In this document: in pieces, positions 6,728 to 15,310 of the stretch
Position numbering within the stretch: the first letter of the stretch is position 1
Layout: every line of letters begins with the position of its first letter
Assembly (NCBI GenBank): GCA_964230605.1
Contig: CAXRIN010000019.1
Coordinates: forward strand, 1 to 38,196
Direction: 5' to 3'
DNA: 38,196 nucleotides
Source of the DNA: GCA-002722245 sp964230605
Lineage (GTDB): Bacteria; Bacteroidota; Bacteroidia; Flavobacteriales_C; GCA-002722245
The notes under the pieces: generated by a model
Databases searched by the model: none
The model's input: only the letters and a program-made list of their open reading frames with translations
What the model was told of the DNA's origin: nothing
Program-made: the position numbers and the translations under genes

Positions 6728-9273
6728 TCTCTAATTAAATGAATGAATCCATTCACGATTCTGCTTTCTATTCCACTTAACCTTTGTTCATTTATAGTAG
6801 CCACGTAAAAATATACTCCAGAACTACATTTAAGTTTGGTTAATTGATGTTTTCCATCCCAATTAACATAAATATCATCGGCTTTATATACAACTTGTCC
6901 CCATCTGTTATAAATTTCAATTTCAACACTTTCAATGTATTTGTAAGGGAAAGGATTTACTAATTCATTAAGTGCATCGCCATTTGGAGTAAAGATGTTA
7001 GGTAATTGATAAATTGGACAGTTATCAAAACAAATTTCATTCGTCAATTCCGATTGATTTCCAACTGAGTCGGTTGCGGTAAAGGAGTAACATCCAGCTA
7101 CCTCTAATAAATTGTCATGAAGAAAAATTGTGTCAGTCCGAGGTGCGTTTATCGTGGTTAACAAACTATAATCTTCATTCAAATGAGGTTTATAATAAAT
7201 TGAAATAGTTGTTAAATCTCCATTGCAATCCAGAGAGTCTATTGTCCAAGAAAAAGTGTTTTTATCAGCTTCACATTCAGACTTAGAATTAATTTCGGGA
7301 ACACATGGAGGAATGATATCTTCTGGAATTTCACATACTTCCTGACTGTGATTAAGCAGGAAAGTGTCCGATTGATTTGTTGAGTACTCTCCTAAGGTTA
7401 AAATTCGATAGCAGTATTCAATTTCGTTTGTCAATTCTTTATCTATAAAAGAAGTGGAATTTACTGTGTCAATTGCTTCCCAAGTGCCATTATTATCTCT
7501 AAGTATAACAGTTGAATCAACATTCCAAGGAACGCTTATATTCCATGTAAGATTAACTTGTCTATCAGCGGGAGAAGTTTCTAAATAAACAGATTTGAAT
7601 CGGGCCGAAGATGAGATGTAAACTTCATTATTATTTACGATATCATATAATTCAATGTAGTAATAATGCTGTGAGCTTAGGGTATTGATGTTTGTTTGAG
7701 TGAAAACTGTATCCGTTAGTCCAGTTGAGGTATAGATTTCTGTTACCATATCAAAACTTATCTCAAATAATCTGTAAAAAGCGTCATCGGATAAAGCTAA
7801 ACTATCAATGTCTTTAGGATTTTTCCATCTAATAAAAATTTCTCCATTTGAAGCATCAGTATTTATAACATCAGCATTTAAAGGAATAGGAGATGTTTCA
7901 ATTGTTTCTGCACAACTTTCATCGCTCACAATACTCTCGGCTCCGTCGGGAAAGATGGCTACAATTCTGTAGCAATACATATTTCCATCTGTAACGGATT
8001 TATCAAAATATGAACTGCTATCGCGACCCATAATTGTTTCAATCAATTCATACCCTGTGTAAGCTGGTAATCCAGTTTCACAGGAATCTGGCTCAAAATC
8101 TAAGGAGTCAGATTTTCGGTAAACTTTGTAGCCAACAACTTCCTCACAAATACTTCGTGTCCAATCTACTCCAATGCCTTCAGTTTTAGCTTCAGTGGTT
8201 ACATTTTTAACCTTTGGACCAATAACAGTAATGTTCAAAGTATGAAGATCGATAAGTTGAACTTTACTATCGTTATCTTGAGCTTTGAAGAAAACTTGAT
8301 AAGGAGCCAATCTAACATGTTCGCAACCTGTTTGCCATTTAAATTGCCCTGAAACCGAATCAATTCCAACTACTTCAGAAAAAGTGGCTAAATCCCCATT
8401 TACTTCAGATAGTGGTCCTCCAGTTGCTGTTAAAGTTACTGCCTGTCCGGAGTCTGAATCTGAGGCTTTAATTGTTAAATCCAAATTAGTTCCAGCTTCA
8501 ATACAGATGCCTTTTATGGTTTGAATTTCGGGTGGATTGTTGTCACAATCATTAACGGTAACTTGCATATCTCTTATCATCGATCCTACAAGAAATCCAT
8601 TACGGTACTCTTCAATCAGAATGGCAAAATTAAATTCTCCATTGCTAGTTGGTTTATCCCAAGTTAACGTTCCTGTATTTTGATCGATACTTACGCCATT
8701 TGGAAATGTATATCCAGGAACATTTTCACCGCCAAGTCCCTTGGCTTCAATTAAGGAGTAAACTAAACTGTCTCCATCGGCATCAAAAGCTGAAGGATTA
8801 TGCTGAAAAACAGCATTTTTACAAGCCTCTTCAATTGGAGGATTTAATAAAACTGGAGAAGTGTTTACGCCTAAAAAAGGGTTAATAATAATTTGAGATT
8901 CAATGTAGAATGGTACGTTAATACTATTTGGTAAATTAACTACATCCGCATTTCTATTTGGGTCTTCTAAACTAACGGTATAAACACCAGGTCCCGGAAA
9001 AGTGTGAATGCTTTTATATTCATTTACGTTGATATCAATAGCAACAAATTGAGGGAACCCTGGGGATCTATTTAAGGAATCGATTGAACCATCCCCCCAA
9101 TTAATTTCTATGATAGGTCTATCAGCTTCTGTTTCTATTCGAGTATAGGTAATCAGTGTTATTTCAAATTGATTGACACCGATTTGCTTGAACGAAATTT
9201 CTCCAGCCCTGTTATGAGTTGCGAAAGAAATTAATGAAATAAAAATAGATAGTATGAATAACCCTATGCGCAT
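6724..9273 (-). CDS. Large secreted protein with gliding-motility-associated C-terminal domain (type IX secretion cargo)
   Basis: 849 residues. A Sec signal peptide (MRIGLFILSIFISLISFA, cleavage near ATHNRAG) is followed by a PKD/cadherin-like beta-rich region (about 20-350), several fibronectin type III-like repeats (about 355-660, with VGYKVYRKSDS and repeated YCYRI strands), and a C-terminal domain LPNIFTPNGDALNELVNPF ... VEIEIYNRWGQVVY ... NWDGK ... GVYFY. That ending is the CHU_C/gliding-motility-associated C-terminal domain used as a type IX secretion signal, so the mature protein is probably at the cell surface. Role probably adhesive or structural (inference). It has no enzyme motif that I can see and stands alone on its strand. 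Start ATG at 9273. Confidence 0.88.
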   Translation of the reverse strand: MRIGLFILSIFISLISFATHNRAGEISFKQIGVNQFEITLITYTRIETEADRPIIEINWGDGSIDSLNRSPGFPQFVAIDINVNEYKSIHTFPGPGVYTVSLEDPNRNADVVNLPNSINVPFYIESQIIINPFLGVNTSPVLLNPPIEEACKNAVFQHNPSAFDADGDSLVYSLIEAKGLGGENVPGYTFPNGVSIDQNTGTLTWDKPTSNGEFNFAILIEEYRNGFLVGSMIRDMQVTVNDCDNNPPEIQTIKGICIEAGTNLDLTIKASDSDSGQAVTLTATGGPLSEVNGDLATFSEVVGIDSVSGQFKWQTGCEHVRLAPYQVFFKAQDNDSKVQLIDLHTLNITVIGPKVKNVTTEAKTEGIGVDWTRSICEEVVGYKVYRKSDSLDFEPDSCETGLPAYTGYELIETIMGRDSSSYFDKSVTDGNMYCYRIVAIFPDGAESIVSDESCAETIETSPIPLNADVINTDASNGEIFIRWKNPKDIDSLALSDDAFYRLFEISFDMVTEIYTSTGLTDTVFTQTNINTLSSQHYYYIELYDIVNNNEVYISSSARFKSVYLETSPADRQVNLTWNISVPWNVDSTVILRDNNGTWEAIDTVNSTSFIDKELTNEIEYCYRILTLGEYSTNQSDTFLLNHSQEVCEIPEDIIPPCVPEINSKSECEADKNTFSWTIDSLDCNGDLTTISIYYKPHLNEDYSLLTTINAPRTDTIFLHDNLLEVAGCYSFTATDSVGNQSELTNEICFDNCPIYQLPNIFTPNGDALNELVNPFPYKYIESVEIEIYNRWGQVVYKADDIYVNWDGKHQLTKLKCSSGVYFYVATINEQRLSGIESRIVNGFIHLIRD

Positions 9274-9379
9274 TAAATCAAATCAACAACGTCGTTAAAC
9301 GCAATTTAGTTCCTAAGTTATGTATTTCAATTGACGCTTTTTGAGAATAGTTTGGTAATTTCCCTTAAAATTCCCGAAT

Positions 9380-10771
9380 ATGAATATCTCATTATCTAAG
9401 AACGAAAAAGCAAAGGGTGATCAAATCATTCTGGTTGATGATAAAAACAAAGCCAAATCTATTTTGTCTAAAGACGAATTGAAGGTTTTTTCGAAGTCTC
9501 TTAAGGCCGATTCTAAAATCATTAATCTTTCTTCGTTAGGAGAAGCAAAATTTCTAGTATTACTTGATTCAAAGAATTCTGAGGCTAACAGAAAGTTGGG
9601 GTCAGAATTAGTGGAGAAAGTAAAATCTGCATCTTTTGCAGATAAGTCTGGAAAATCTGAGGTAATACTCTCATTTTTAGAGGGAGCATATTTAAAAGAT
9701 TATCATTTTGATAAGTATAAAAATGAGAAGGAGGACAAGAATGTTTCTTGGAATATTATTTCGAGTCAATTAACAAAAGAAGGACTATCTGAGTCAATTC
9801 TTATTTGGAATGCTGTATTTCAAACAAGGGATTGGGTAAATGAACCGGTAAATAAGTTGAATACCACTCAGTACATCAAACAAATCAAGTCTTTTGAAAA
9901 AATAGGCGTTGATGTAGAAGTTTACCGAAAATCAAAGTTAAAGGCATTAAATATGGGAGGAATACTTGGTGTTAACCAAGGAAGTAATGAAGAACCCGCT
10001 TTAGTTAAATGCGAGTGGAAACCTAAGAATGCTAAGAATAAAAAACCAATTGTTTTGGTAGGTAAGGGTGTGTTGTTTGATACTGGAGGGATAAATATCA
10101 AAACAGGTAATTTCATGAACGACATGAAAGCAGATATGAGTGGAAGTTCAACTGTTTTAGGTGCATTAAAAGCATTTGCATCCATGAAGTTGCCTGTTTA
10201 TGTTATTGTTTTGACGCCAATTACCGAAAATAGAATTAATGGTGATGAATTGGTGCCAGGAGATGTCATTTCAATGCATAATGGAAAAACAGTTGAGGTA
10301 TTAAACACTGATGCTGAGGGTAGATTGATTTTAGCTGATGCTTTAAGTTTTGCTAAAAAGTTTAATCCTCAATTAGTGATAGATGCCGCTACACTAACAG
10401 GTTCTGCATATAGAATAACTGGTTATAATGGTGGAGTTGTTATGGGTAATGACTCTAAAAACATTGCAAAATTGAGAAAGGAAGGAGAAAAGGTTTTTGA
10501 AAGATTAGTAGAGTTGCCGATGTGGGAAGAGTTCGAGGAAACATTAAAAAGTGATGTTGCCGATATCAATAACTTAGGTTCAAGTGAAGGTCAAGCAGTT
10601 TGTGCTGGGTTCTTTTTGAAAAACTTTGTAGATTATCCATGGATTCATTTAGATATTGCTGGACCAGCATTCCGATCAAATTCCAAAGACTATTTACCAA
10701 AGGGAGGTACCGGATTTGGAGTTAGGTTGCTGTATCAATTTATTAAGAATAACTTTACAACCTCAAATTAA
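9380..10771 (+). CDS. pepA: M17 leucyl aminopeptidase family metalloprotease
   Basis: 463 residues, close to the usual 460-500. M17 enzymes are cytoplasmic hexamers with two metal ions that remove N-terminal residues from peptides. The C-terminal catalytic domain shows the metal and active-site motifs VGKGVLFDTGGINIKTG (Lys and Asp ligands), MKADMSGSSTV and the family signature NTDAEGRLILADAL. The N-terminal half (1-150) is divergent, as is normal for the family. pdxA follows after three bases, so the two are probably cotranscribed. Start ATG at 9380; the upstream spacer with the divergent secreted-protein gene is about 106 bp and gave no convincing promoter. Confidence 0.9.
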   Translation: MNISLSKNEKAKGDQIILVDDKNKAKSILSKDELKVFSKSLKADSKIINLSSLGEAKFLVLLDSKNSEANRKLGSELVEKVKSASFADKSGKSEVILSFLEGAYLKDYHFDKYKNEKEDKNVSWNIISSQLTKEGLSESILIWNAVFQTRDWVNEPVNKLNTTQYIKQIKSFEKIGVDVEVYRKSKLKALNMGGILGVNQGSNEEPALVKCEWKPKNAKNKKPIVLVGKGVLFDTGGINIKTGNFMNDMKADMSGSSTVLGALKAFASMKLPVYVIVLTPITENRINGDELVPGDVISMHNGKTVEVLNTDAEGRLILADALSFAKKFNPQLVIDAATLTGSAYRITGYNGGVVMGNDSKNIAKLRKEGEKVFERLVELPMWEEFEETLKSDVADINNLGSSEGQAVCAGFFLKNFVDYPWIHLDIAGPAFRSNSKDYLPKGGTGFGVRLLYQFIKNNFTTSN

Positions 10772-10774
10772 GAT

Positions 10775-11914
10775 ATGAGCGAAAAGAAAGAAAAAATAAA
10801 AGTAGGGATTACTCAAGGTGATGTAAATGGTGTAGGATACGAAGTTATTCTAAAGGCATTTTCGGATGGGAAAATGCTCGATTTATGTACACCTGTAATT
10901 TATGGATCTAAAAAGTATAGTGCGGCTCATAAAGACAATTTGAAAATGGAGAATTTTCCATTTTTCTTTATTGAGGATGCTAATGAGGCGAAAAGAAATA
11001 AGGTTAACTTAATTGATTGTTGCGATGATAATGAACCTTTAAGCCTAGGTGAGCCAACTGCTTCTTCTGGAAAGGCTGCGTTTCAATCTTTAGATAAAGC
11101 TGTTAATGATTTAGTAGAGGGGAAGATTGATGCGGTAGTTACTGCGCCAATTAATAAAAAGAATATCCAAAGTGAAAATTTTGATTTCCCAGGTCACACG
11201 GAATTTCTTGGTCAAAAAGACGGTGGAAATAAGGGGTTAATGTTCATGATTTCTGAAAAACTTAAAGTAGGAGTTGTAACAGGTCATATTCCTTTGAAGG
11301 ATGTTGCGTCTTCAATTTCTGAGGAGAAGATTATTAAGAAATTGAAAGTAATGAGTAATTCACTCAAATTAGATTTCAATATTAGCAAACCTAAAATTGC
11401 TGTATTAGGCTTAAATCCTCATGCTGGAGATAATGGTCTATTAGGTTCAGAAGAGCAGGAAATAATAAACGATGCAGTTAAAAAAGCTTGTGATGAAGGG
11501 ATAATTGCGCATGGTCCTTTTCCTGGTGATGGATTTTTTGGATCTACTCAATATTTAAAGTATGATGGTGTATTAGCAATGTATCATGATCAAGGATTAA
11601 TTCCATTTAAAGCTCTAAGTTTTGGAGAGGGAGTAAACTTTACGGCTGGGTTGAATTTTGTAAGAACTTCTCCTGACCATGGAACGGGCTATGATATTGC
11701 TGGACAAAATAAAGCGGATGCTTCTTCAATGAGACAAGCGATTTACTCGGCTATTGATATTTGTAAAAACAGAAACACTAATCAAAAATTAGTTGCAGGA
11801 GCTTTAAAATCTCAAGAATTGAACGAAAAGAAAGGTAGACGCAATAACGAAAACCGTAATTCTCAACCTGAAAAGAGGTCTCAAGAGCCTTCAAAAGTTG
11901 AGGAAAACGAATAA
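10775..11914 (+). CDS. pdxA: 4-hydroxythreonine-4-phosphate dehydrogenase PdxA
   Basis: 379 residues. PdxA oxidises 4-phosphohydroxy-threonine in the DXP-dependent pathway to pyridoxal 5'-phosphate. Recognisable segments: GITQGDVNGVGYEVILKAF at the N-terminus, the metal-binding PGHTEFLG, LGLNPHAGDNGLLGSEE, and YHDQGLIPFKAL ... VRTSPDHGTGYDIAG. The final 30 or so residues (from about 350) form a highly charged Lys/Asn/Glu tail absent from short homologues. It sits three bases behind pepA. PLP supply links loosely to the alanine racemase encoded further along, but that is coincidence rather than an operon. Confidence 0.93.
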   Translation: MSEKKEKIKVGITQGDVNGVGYEVILKAFSDGKMLDLCTPVIYGSKKYSAAHKDNLKMENFPFFFIEDANEAKRNKVNLIDCCDDNEPLSLGEPTASSGKAAFQSLDKAVNDLVEGKIDAVVTAPINKKNIQSENFDFPGHTEFLGQKDGGNKGLMFMISEKLKVGVVTGHIPLKDVASSISEEKIIKKLKVMSNSLKLDFNISKPKIAVLGLNPHAGDNGLLGSEEQEIINDAVKKACDEGIIAHGPFPGDGFFGSTQYLKYDGVLAMYHDQGLIPFKALSFGEGVNFTAGLNFVRTSPDHGTGYDIAGQNKADASSMRQAIYSAIDICKNRNTNQKLVAGALKSQELNEKKGRRNNENRNSQPEKRSQEPSKVEENE

Positions 11915-11950
11915 ATTAACAAAGCACTGTTATAATAAAACAATATTTAG

Positions 11951-11958
11951 TAACTTTG
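11951..11958 (+). promoter_or_regulatory. -7 box TAACTTTG of the yceD-rpmF-plsX-fabH-acc operon
   Basis: Exact TAnnTTTG match 22 nt before the yceD start and 36 nt after the pdxA stop. The transcription start would be about 11963. It marks the beginning of the lipid-synthesis operon. Confidence 0.5.
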
Positions 11959-11980
11959 CAGGCTCTTAATTTTTGGATAA

Positions 11981-12499
11981 ATGGAATTTGATAAGTTTGT
12001 AATCGGTTTCGAAGGCCTAAAATTAGGAGAACACGACTATAAATTTTTAGTTGATACAGCGTTCTTTAAAGAATTAGAATACTCTGAAATTCAAGAAGGT
12101 AAAGTGATCGTTGATGCGGTTTTAATTAAATCCGAACGATTAATGGAACTTGATATGAGTTTTGAAGGAGAAGTTATTGTACCATGTGATCGCTGCGGCG
12201 AAGATTTGAAACAAGAAGTTGATTTTGAAGAAACTGTCGTTATCAAATTTGGTGATGAAGCAGATGAAGATCAAGGTATGATTGTACTTAAAAGAGGAGA
12301 AACTGATTTTGATATAAGTCATTACATGTATGAAAGTATCATTTTGAGTTTACCTTCAAGAAAAGTACATCCTGAAATTGAAGGTGAGCCTAGGTGTGAT
12401 GAAGCATTAATGGAAAAAATCAATGCAGGAAATAAAAGTGACGATAATGATAATGACAACATTGATCCAAGGTGGGCAGCGTTGAAAAATTTGAAATAA
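11981..12499 (+). CDS. yceD: YceD/DUF177 family protein (23S rRNA accumulation)
   Basis: 172 residues. The family is defined by its position before rpmF and the motif seen here, PCDRCGEDLKQEVDFEE, a CxxC pair in a beta-rich domain, followed by an acidic stretch and ALKNLK near the C-terminus. In E. coli, YceD promotes accumulation of 23S rRNA. The invariant yceD-rpmF arrangement, 23 bp apart, supports the call. Cytoplasmic. First gene of the operon that continues through plsX and fabH. Confidence 0.88.
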   Translation: MEFDKFVIGFEGLKLGEHDYKFLVDTAFFKELEYSEIQEGKVIVDAVLIKSERLMELDMSFEGEVIVPCDRCGEDLKQEVDFEETVVIKFGDEADEDQGMIVLKRGETDFDISHYMYESIILSLPSRKVHPEIEGEPRCDEALMEKINAGNKSDDNDNDNIDPRWAALKNLK

Positions 12500-12522
12500 G
12501 AATTTAATTAAACCATAGTAAA

Positions 12523-12708
12523 ATGGCACATCCTAAACGAAAGATTAGTAAAACAAGAAGAGACAAGAGAAGAACGCACATTAAAGCGGTAGCTCCAACT
12601 TTATCATCTTGTTCTAACTGTGGAGCAGCTGTGGAATACCACAGAGTATGCGGAGAGTGTGGATATTATAGAGGAAAGCAAGCTGTAGAGAAAACAATTA
12701 CTGCTTAA
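12523..12708 (+). CDS. rpmF: 50S ribosomal protein L32
   Basis: 61 residues, normal for bL32. The N-terminal AHPKRKISKTRRDKRR is diagnostic and the zinc-ribbon cysteines are complete: CSNC and CGEC, so this is the zinc-binding (C+) form. It is a structural protein of the large subunit. It lies between yceD and plsX, the standard coupling of ribosome and membrane-lipid genes. Confidence 0.97.
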   Translation: MAHPKRKISKTRRDKRRTHIKAVAPTLSSCSNCGAAVEYHRVCGECGYYRGKQAVEKTITA

Positions 12709-12729
12709 TTCTTTATCCACTAGCTTTAT

Positions 12730-13665
12730 ATGCGGATTGGTATAGATATAATGGGTGGCGATTTTGCTCCCCAAACTACTACCGAAGGTGCAATATTAGC
12801 ACAGAAGGAATTATCTAACGTAGAGTTAGTTCTTATTGGCGACGAATCCAAAATTCTTCCCATTTTGGAAGAAAAGGGTGCCGATAAGAGTCAATTTTCT
12901 ATTGTCCATACTCCAGAAGTTATTGGTATGGGCGAGCATCCTATAAAAGCATTTAAATCAAAGCCTAAATCATCAATTGGTTTAGGCTTTCACCTTTTGG
13001 CATCTGGAGAAATTCAAGGTTTTGCTGGAGCGGGTAATACTGGGGCAATGATGATTGGATCAATGTATTCAGTAAAGCCAATACCAGGAATTATTCGTCC
13101 ATGTATTACATCTGTTTTACCAAAAGAAAATGGTGGAGTTAATTTGATATTAGATGTTGGTGTAAACGCAGATTGTAAACCAGATGTGCTTTACCAATTT
13201 GGTATAGTTGGTTCAATTTACGCTCAAAACGTATTGGGAATAAAAAATTCAAGGGTTGGTTTACTAAATATCGGGGAAGAACCTGAAAAAGGTAATTTAT
13301 TATCACAGGCTACATACAACTTAATGAAAGATTCTAAAGAATTTGACTTCATTGGAAACATTGAAGGAAGGGATCTTTTTGATGATAAGTGTGATGTAAT
13401 GGTTTGCGACGGATTTACAGGAAATGTTGTCTTAAAAGAAGCTGAAGCTTTCTATCATTTGATGAAGAAACGAGGTATTTTAGATGAATATTTTAGTAGG
13501 TTTAACTATGAGATATATGGAGGAAGTCCTATCTTGGGGATAAATTCCAATGTTGTTGTAGGACACGGTATCTCAAATGACGTTGCAATAAAAAATATGA
13601 TAAAATTAACGGCAGAGTGTGTTGAGGCAAACCTGTCTAATAAGATAACTGAAGCATTTAAGTAA
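12730..13665 (+). CDS. plsX: Phosphate acyltransferase PlsX
   Basis: 311 residues. PlsX converts acyl-ACP to acyl-phosphate for PlsY in phosphatidic acid synthesis; it is a peripheral membrane enzyme. Motifs: RIGIDIMGGDFAPQTTTEGA at the N-terminus, GFAGAGNTGAMM, the LNIGEEPEKGN segment and VCDGFTGNVVLKEAEA. Its stop codon is immediately followed by the fabH ATG with no spacer, implying coupled translation. Confidence 0.95.
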   Translation: MRIGIDIMGGDFAPQTTTEGAILAQKELSNVELVLIGDESKILPILEEKGADKSQFSIVHTPEVIGMGEHPIKAFKSKPKSSIGLGFHLLASGEIQGFAGAGNTGAMMIGSMYSVKPIPGIIRPCITSVLPKENGGVNLILDVGVNADCKPDVLYQFGIVGSIYAQNVLGIKNSRVGLLNIGEEPEKGNLLSQATYNLMKDSKEFDFIGNIEGRDLFDDKCDVMVCDGFTGNVVLKEAEAFYHLMKKRGILDEYFSRFNYEIYGGSPILGINSNVVVGHGISNDVAIKNMIKLTAECVEANLSNKITEAFK

Positions 13666-14661
13666 ATGAGTACTATAAACGCTGCTATAACTGCCGTTGG
13701 AGGTTACGTACCAGATTACGTAATGACTAACAAAGAGTTAGAAAAGATAGTTGACACAACAGATGAGTGGATAACTACTCGAACTGGAATCAAAGAAAGA
13801 AGAATCTTAAAAGAGGAAGGTAAAGCAACTTCGGACATGGGTGCTGAGGTTGTAAAACAGATTTGCGAGAAGAGAGGAATTTCTCCAGAGGAAATAGATT
13901 TAATTCTTGTAGCAACTGTTACTCCAGATATGCCTTTCCCATCAACTTCAAATTTAATTTGTGACAAAGTAGGAGCAAAAAATGCTTGGGGTTATGATTT
14001 AAGTGCAGCTTGTTCTGGTTTTTTGTATGCTTTGGTAACTGGACAAAGATTTATTCAAAGTGGCGCTTACAAAAAAGTTATCGTTGTAGGTGCTGATAAA
14101 ATGTCAAGCATCATTAATTATGATGATAGAACGACTTGTATCATTTTTGGTGATGGCGCAGGTGGAGTTTTGTTAGAGCCAACAGAAGAAGAAGTTGGAG
14201 TTATTGATTCAGTTTTAAAAGCTGATGGTTCTGGAAAAGAATATTTAAATATCAAGGCAGGTGGATCATTAAAACCACCGAGCCATGAAACGATTGACAA
14301 TAAAGAACATTTTGTTTACCAAGAAGGTAGATCAGTGTTCAAGTTTGCTGTTACTAATATGGCTGATGTAGCCGCTGAAGTAATGGAAAGAAATAATTTG
14401 AAAAGTGAGGATGTTGATTGGTTAGTACCACATCAAGCGAACTTAAGAATTATTGATGCAACAAGACAAAGAGCTGGGTTGCCAGAGGATAAAGTAATGA
14501 TCAATATCCAAAAATATGGTAACACAACTGCTGGAACCCTTCCATTATGTTTGTGGGATTGGGAAAAGAAATTAAAGAAAGGTGATAATTTATTATTGGC
14601 TGCTTTTGGAGGTGGATTCACTTGGGGATCTGTTTATTTAAAGTGGGCTTATAATTCATAA
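13666..14661 (+). CDS. fabH: 3-oxoacyl-ACP synthase III FabH
   Basis: 331 residues. FabH starts fatty-acid synthesis by condensing an acyl-CoA with malonyl-ACP. The Cys-His-Asn triad is visible: C116 in DLSAACSGF, H256 in VPHQANLRI and N286 in KYGNTTAGTLP, together with the typical TTDEWITTRTGI and the terminal LLAAFGGGFTWGSVYLKW. It follows plsX without a gap and precedes accB by 29 bp, placing initiation of fatty-acid synthesis and malonyl-CoA production on one transcript. Confidence 0.96.
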   Translation: MSTINAAITAVGGYVPDYVMTNKELEKIVDTTDEWITTRTGIKERRILKEEGKATSDMGAEVVKQICEKRGISPEEIDLILVATVTPDMPFPSTSNLICDKVGAKNAWGYDLSAACSGFLYALVTGQRFIQSGAYKKVIVVGADKMSSIINYDDRTTCIIFGDGAGGVLLEPTEEEVGVIDSVLKADGSGKEYLNIKAGGSLKPPSHETIDNKEHFVYQEGRSVFKFAVTNMADVAAEVMERNNLKSEDVDWLVPHQANLRIIDATRQRAGLPEDKVMINIQKYGNTTAGTLPLCLWDWEKKLKKGDNLLLAAFGGGFTWGSVYLKWAYNS

Positions 14662-14664
14662 AAT

Positions 14665-14680
14665 ATTTAAGAACTTAAAT
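14665..14680. repeat. Perfect palindrome ATTTAAG-AA-CTTAAAT before accB
   Basis: Seven-base perfect arms separated by two bases in the fabH-accB spacer. The loop is too short for a stable RNA hairpin, so a DNA-binding site or relic of the TTTAA-type word array seen between accB and accC is possible. Confidence 0.4.
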
Positions 14681-14690
14681 CTTCATAATT

Positions 14691-15227
14691 ATGAAAGTTA
14701 CTGAAATTCAAGACTTGATTAAGTTTGTTTCTAAGTCTGGTGTTAGTGAAGTTAATTTAGAGACTAAAGATGTAAAATTAGTCATTAAGAACGAGGCGGT
14801 TAAGAATAAGAAAAAGGATGCTGCTGAACCACAATTTGTTCAGGTTCCAGTTCCTCAAGTTGTTCAACAACCAGTTGCTGCTGCTCCGGTTGCTGCTCCG
14901 GTTGCTGCTCCTGCACCTGCTGCACCTGCTGCTACACCAGCTCCTGCTGCTGAAGCTCCTGCTGCACCAGCTGAAGATACTTCAAAATACATTGAGGTAA
15001 AGTCACCTATGATTGGTACTTTCTATCGTCGTCCTTCTCCAGATAAACCAAATTTCTGTGAAGTAGGTACTGAAATTAATACAGGTGATGTTATTTGTAT
15101 TATTGAAGCGATGAAATTATTCAACGAAATTGAGGCAGAAGTTAAAGGTAAAATCGTGAAGGTTTTAGTTGATGATTCTACTCCAGTTGAATACGATCAG
15201 CCTTTATTCTTAGTTGATCCTAGCTAA
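14691..15227 (+). CDS. accB: Biotin carboxyl carrier protein of acetyl-CoA carboxylase
   Basis: 178 residues. The N-terminal region (1-50) is followed by a long Pro/Ala/Val linker (about 50-95, repeated PVAAP units, the usual flexible arm) and a biotinyl domain starting at IEVKSPMIGTFYRRPSPD. The biotin attachment motif is EAMKLFNEIEAE, with K142 as the biotinylated lysine; Leu replaces the more common Met after it, which is common in AccB. Carries carboxybiotin between AccC and the carboxyltransferase AccAD, which is not encoded here. accC follows. Confidence 0.95.
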   Translation: MKVTEIQDLIKFVSKSGVSEVNLETKDVKLVIKNEAVKNKKKDAAEPQFVQVPVPQVVQQPVAAAPVAAPVAAPAPAAPAATPAPAAEAPAAPAEDTSKYIEVKSPMIGTFYRRPSPDKPNFCEVGTEINTGDVICIIEAMKLFNEIEAEVKGKIVKVLVDDSTPVEYDQPLFLVDPS

Positions 15228-15233
15228 GCAAAA

Positions 15234-15301
15234 GTTAAATGTTTAACGTTTAAGGTTTAAAGTGGATGACTATTTTAAACTTTAAACGAACAACTTTAAA
15301 C
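15234..15301. repeat. Heptanucleotide array GTTTAAn / TTTAAAC forming an inverted repeat
   Basis: The accB-accC spacer has GTTAAAT, GTTTAAC, GTTTAAG, GTTTAAA in 7-nt register, then after two heptads TTTAAAC, TTTAAAC, one heptad GAACAAC, and TTTAAAC. Arms at 15248-15261 and 15274-15287 pair with one mismatch over 14 nt around a 12-nt loop. It may fold in the mRNA just before the accC start at 15311. Confidence 0.6.
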
Positions 15302-15310
15302 TCTACAATT

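Noticed and set aside
8649..8885. Plus-strand 78-codon frame inside the secreted-protein gene
   Set aside because: Antisense to a clear type IX cargo protein, no motif, no promoter.
9274..9379. Promoters in the spacer between the secreted-protein gene and pepA
   Set aside because: Only partial matches (TAAATTGC with TTG at 19 nt on minus; TAGTTTGG on plus); not strong enough to list.
14818..15000. Leucine-rich open frame with repeated LLL units in accB
   Set aside because: Out-of-frame reading of the Pro/Ala linker of the biotin carrier; the DNA repeat is due to GCT/CCT codons.
15266..15310. Upstream in-frame ATG giving AccC a 15-residue extension
   Set aside because: The extension is encoded by the heptad array and the universal AccC N-terminus starts at 15311.
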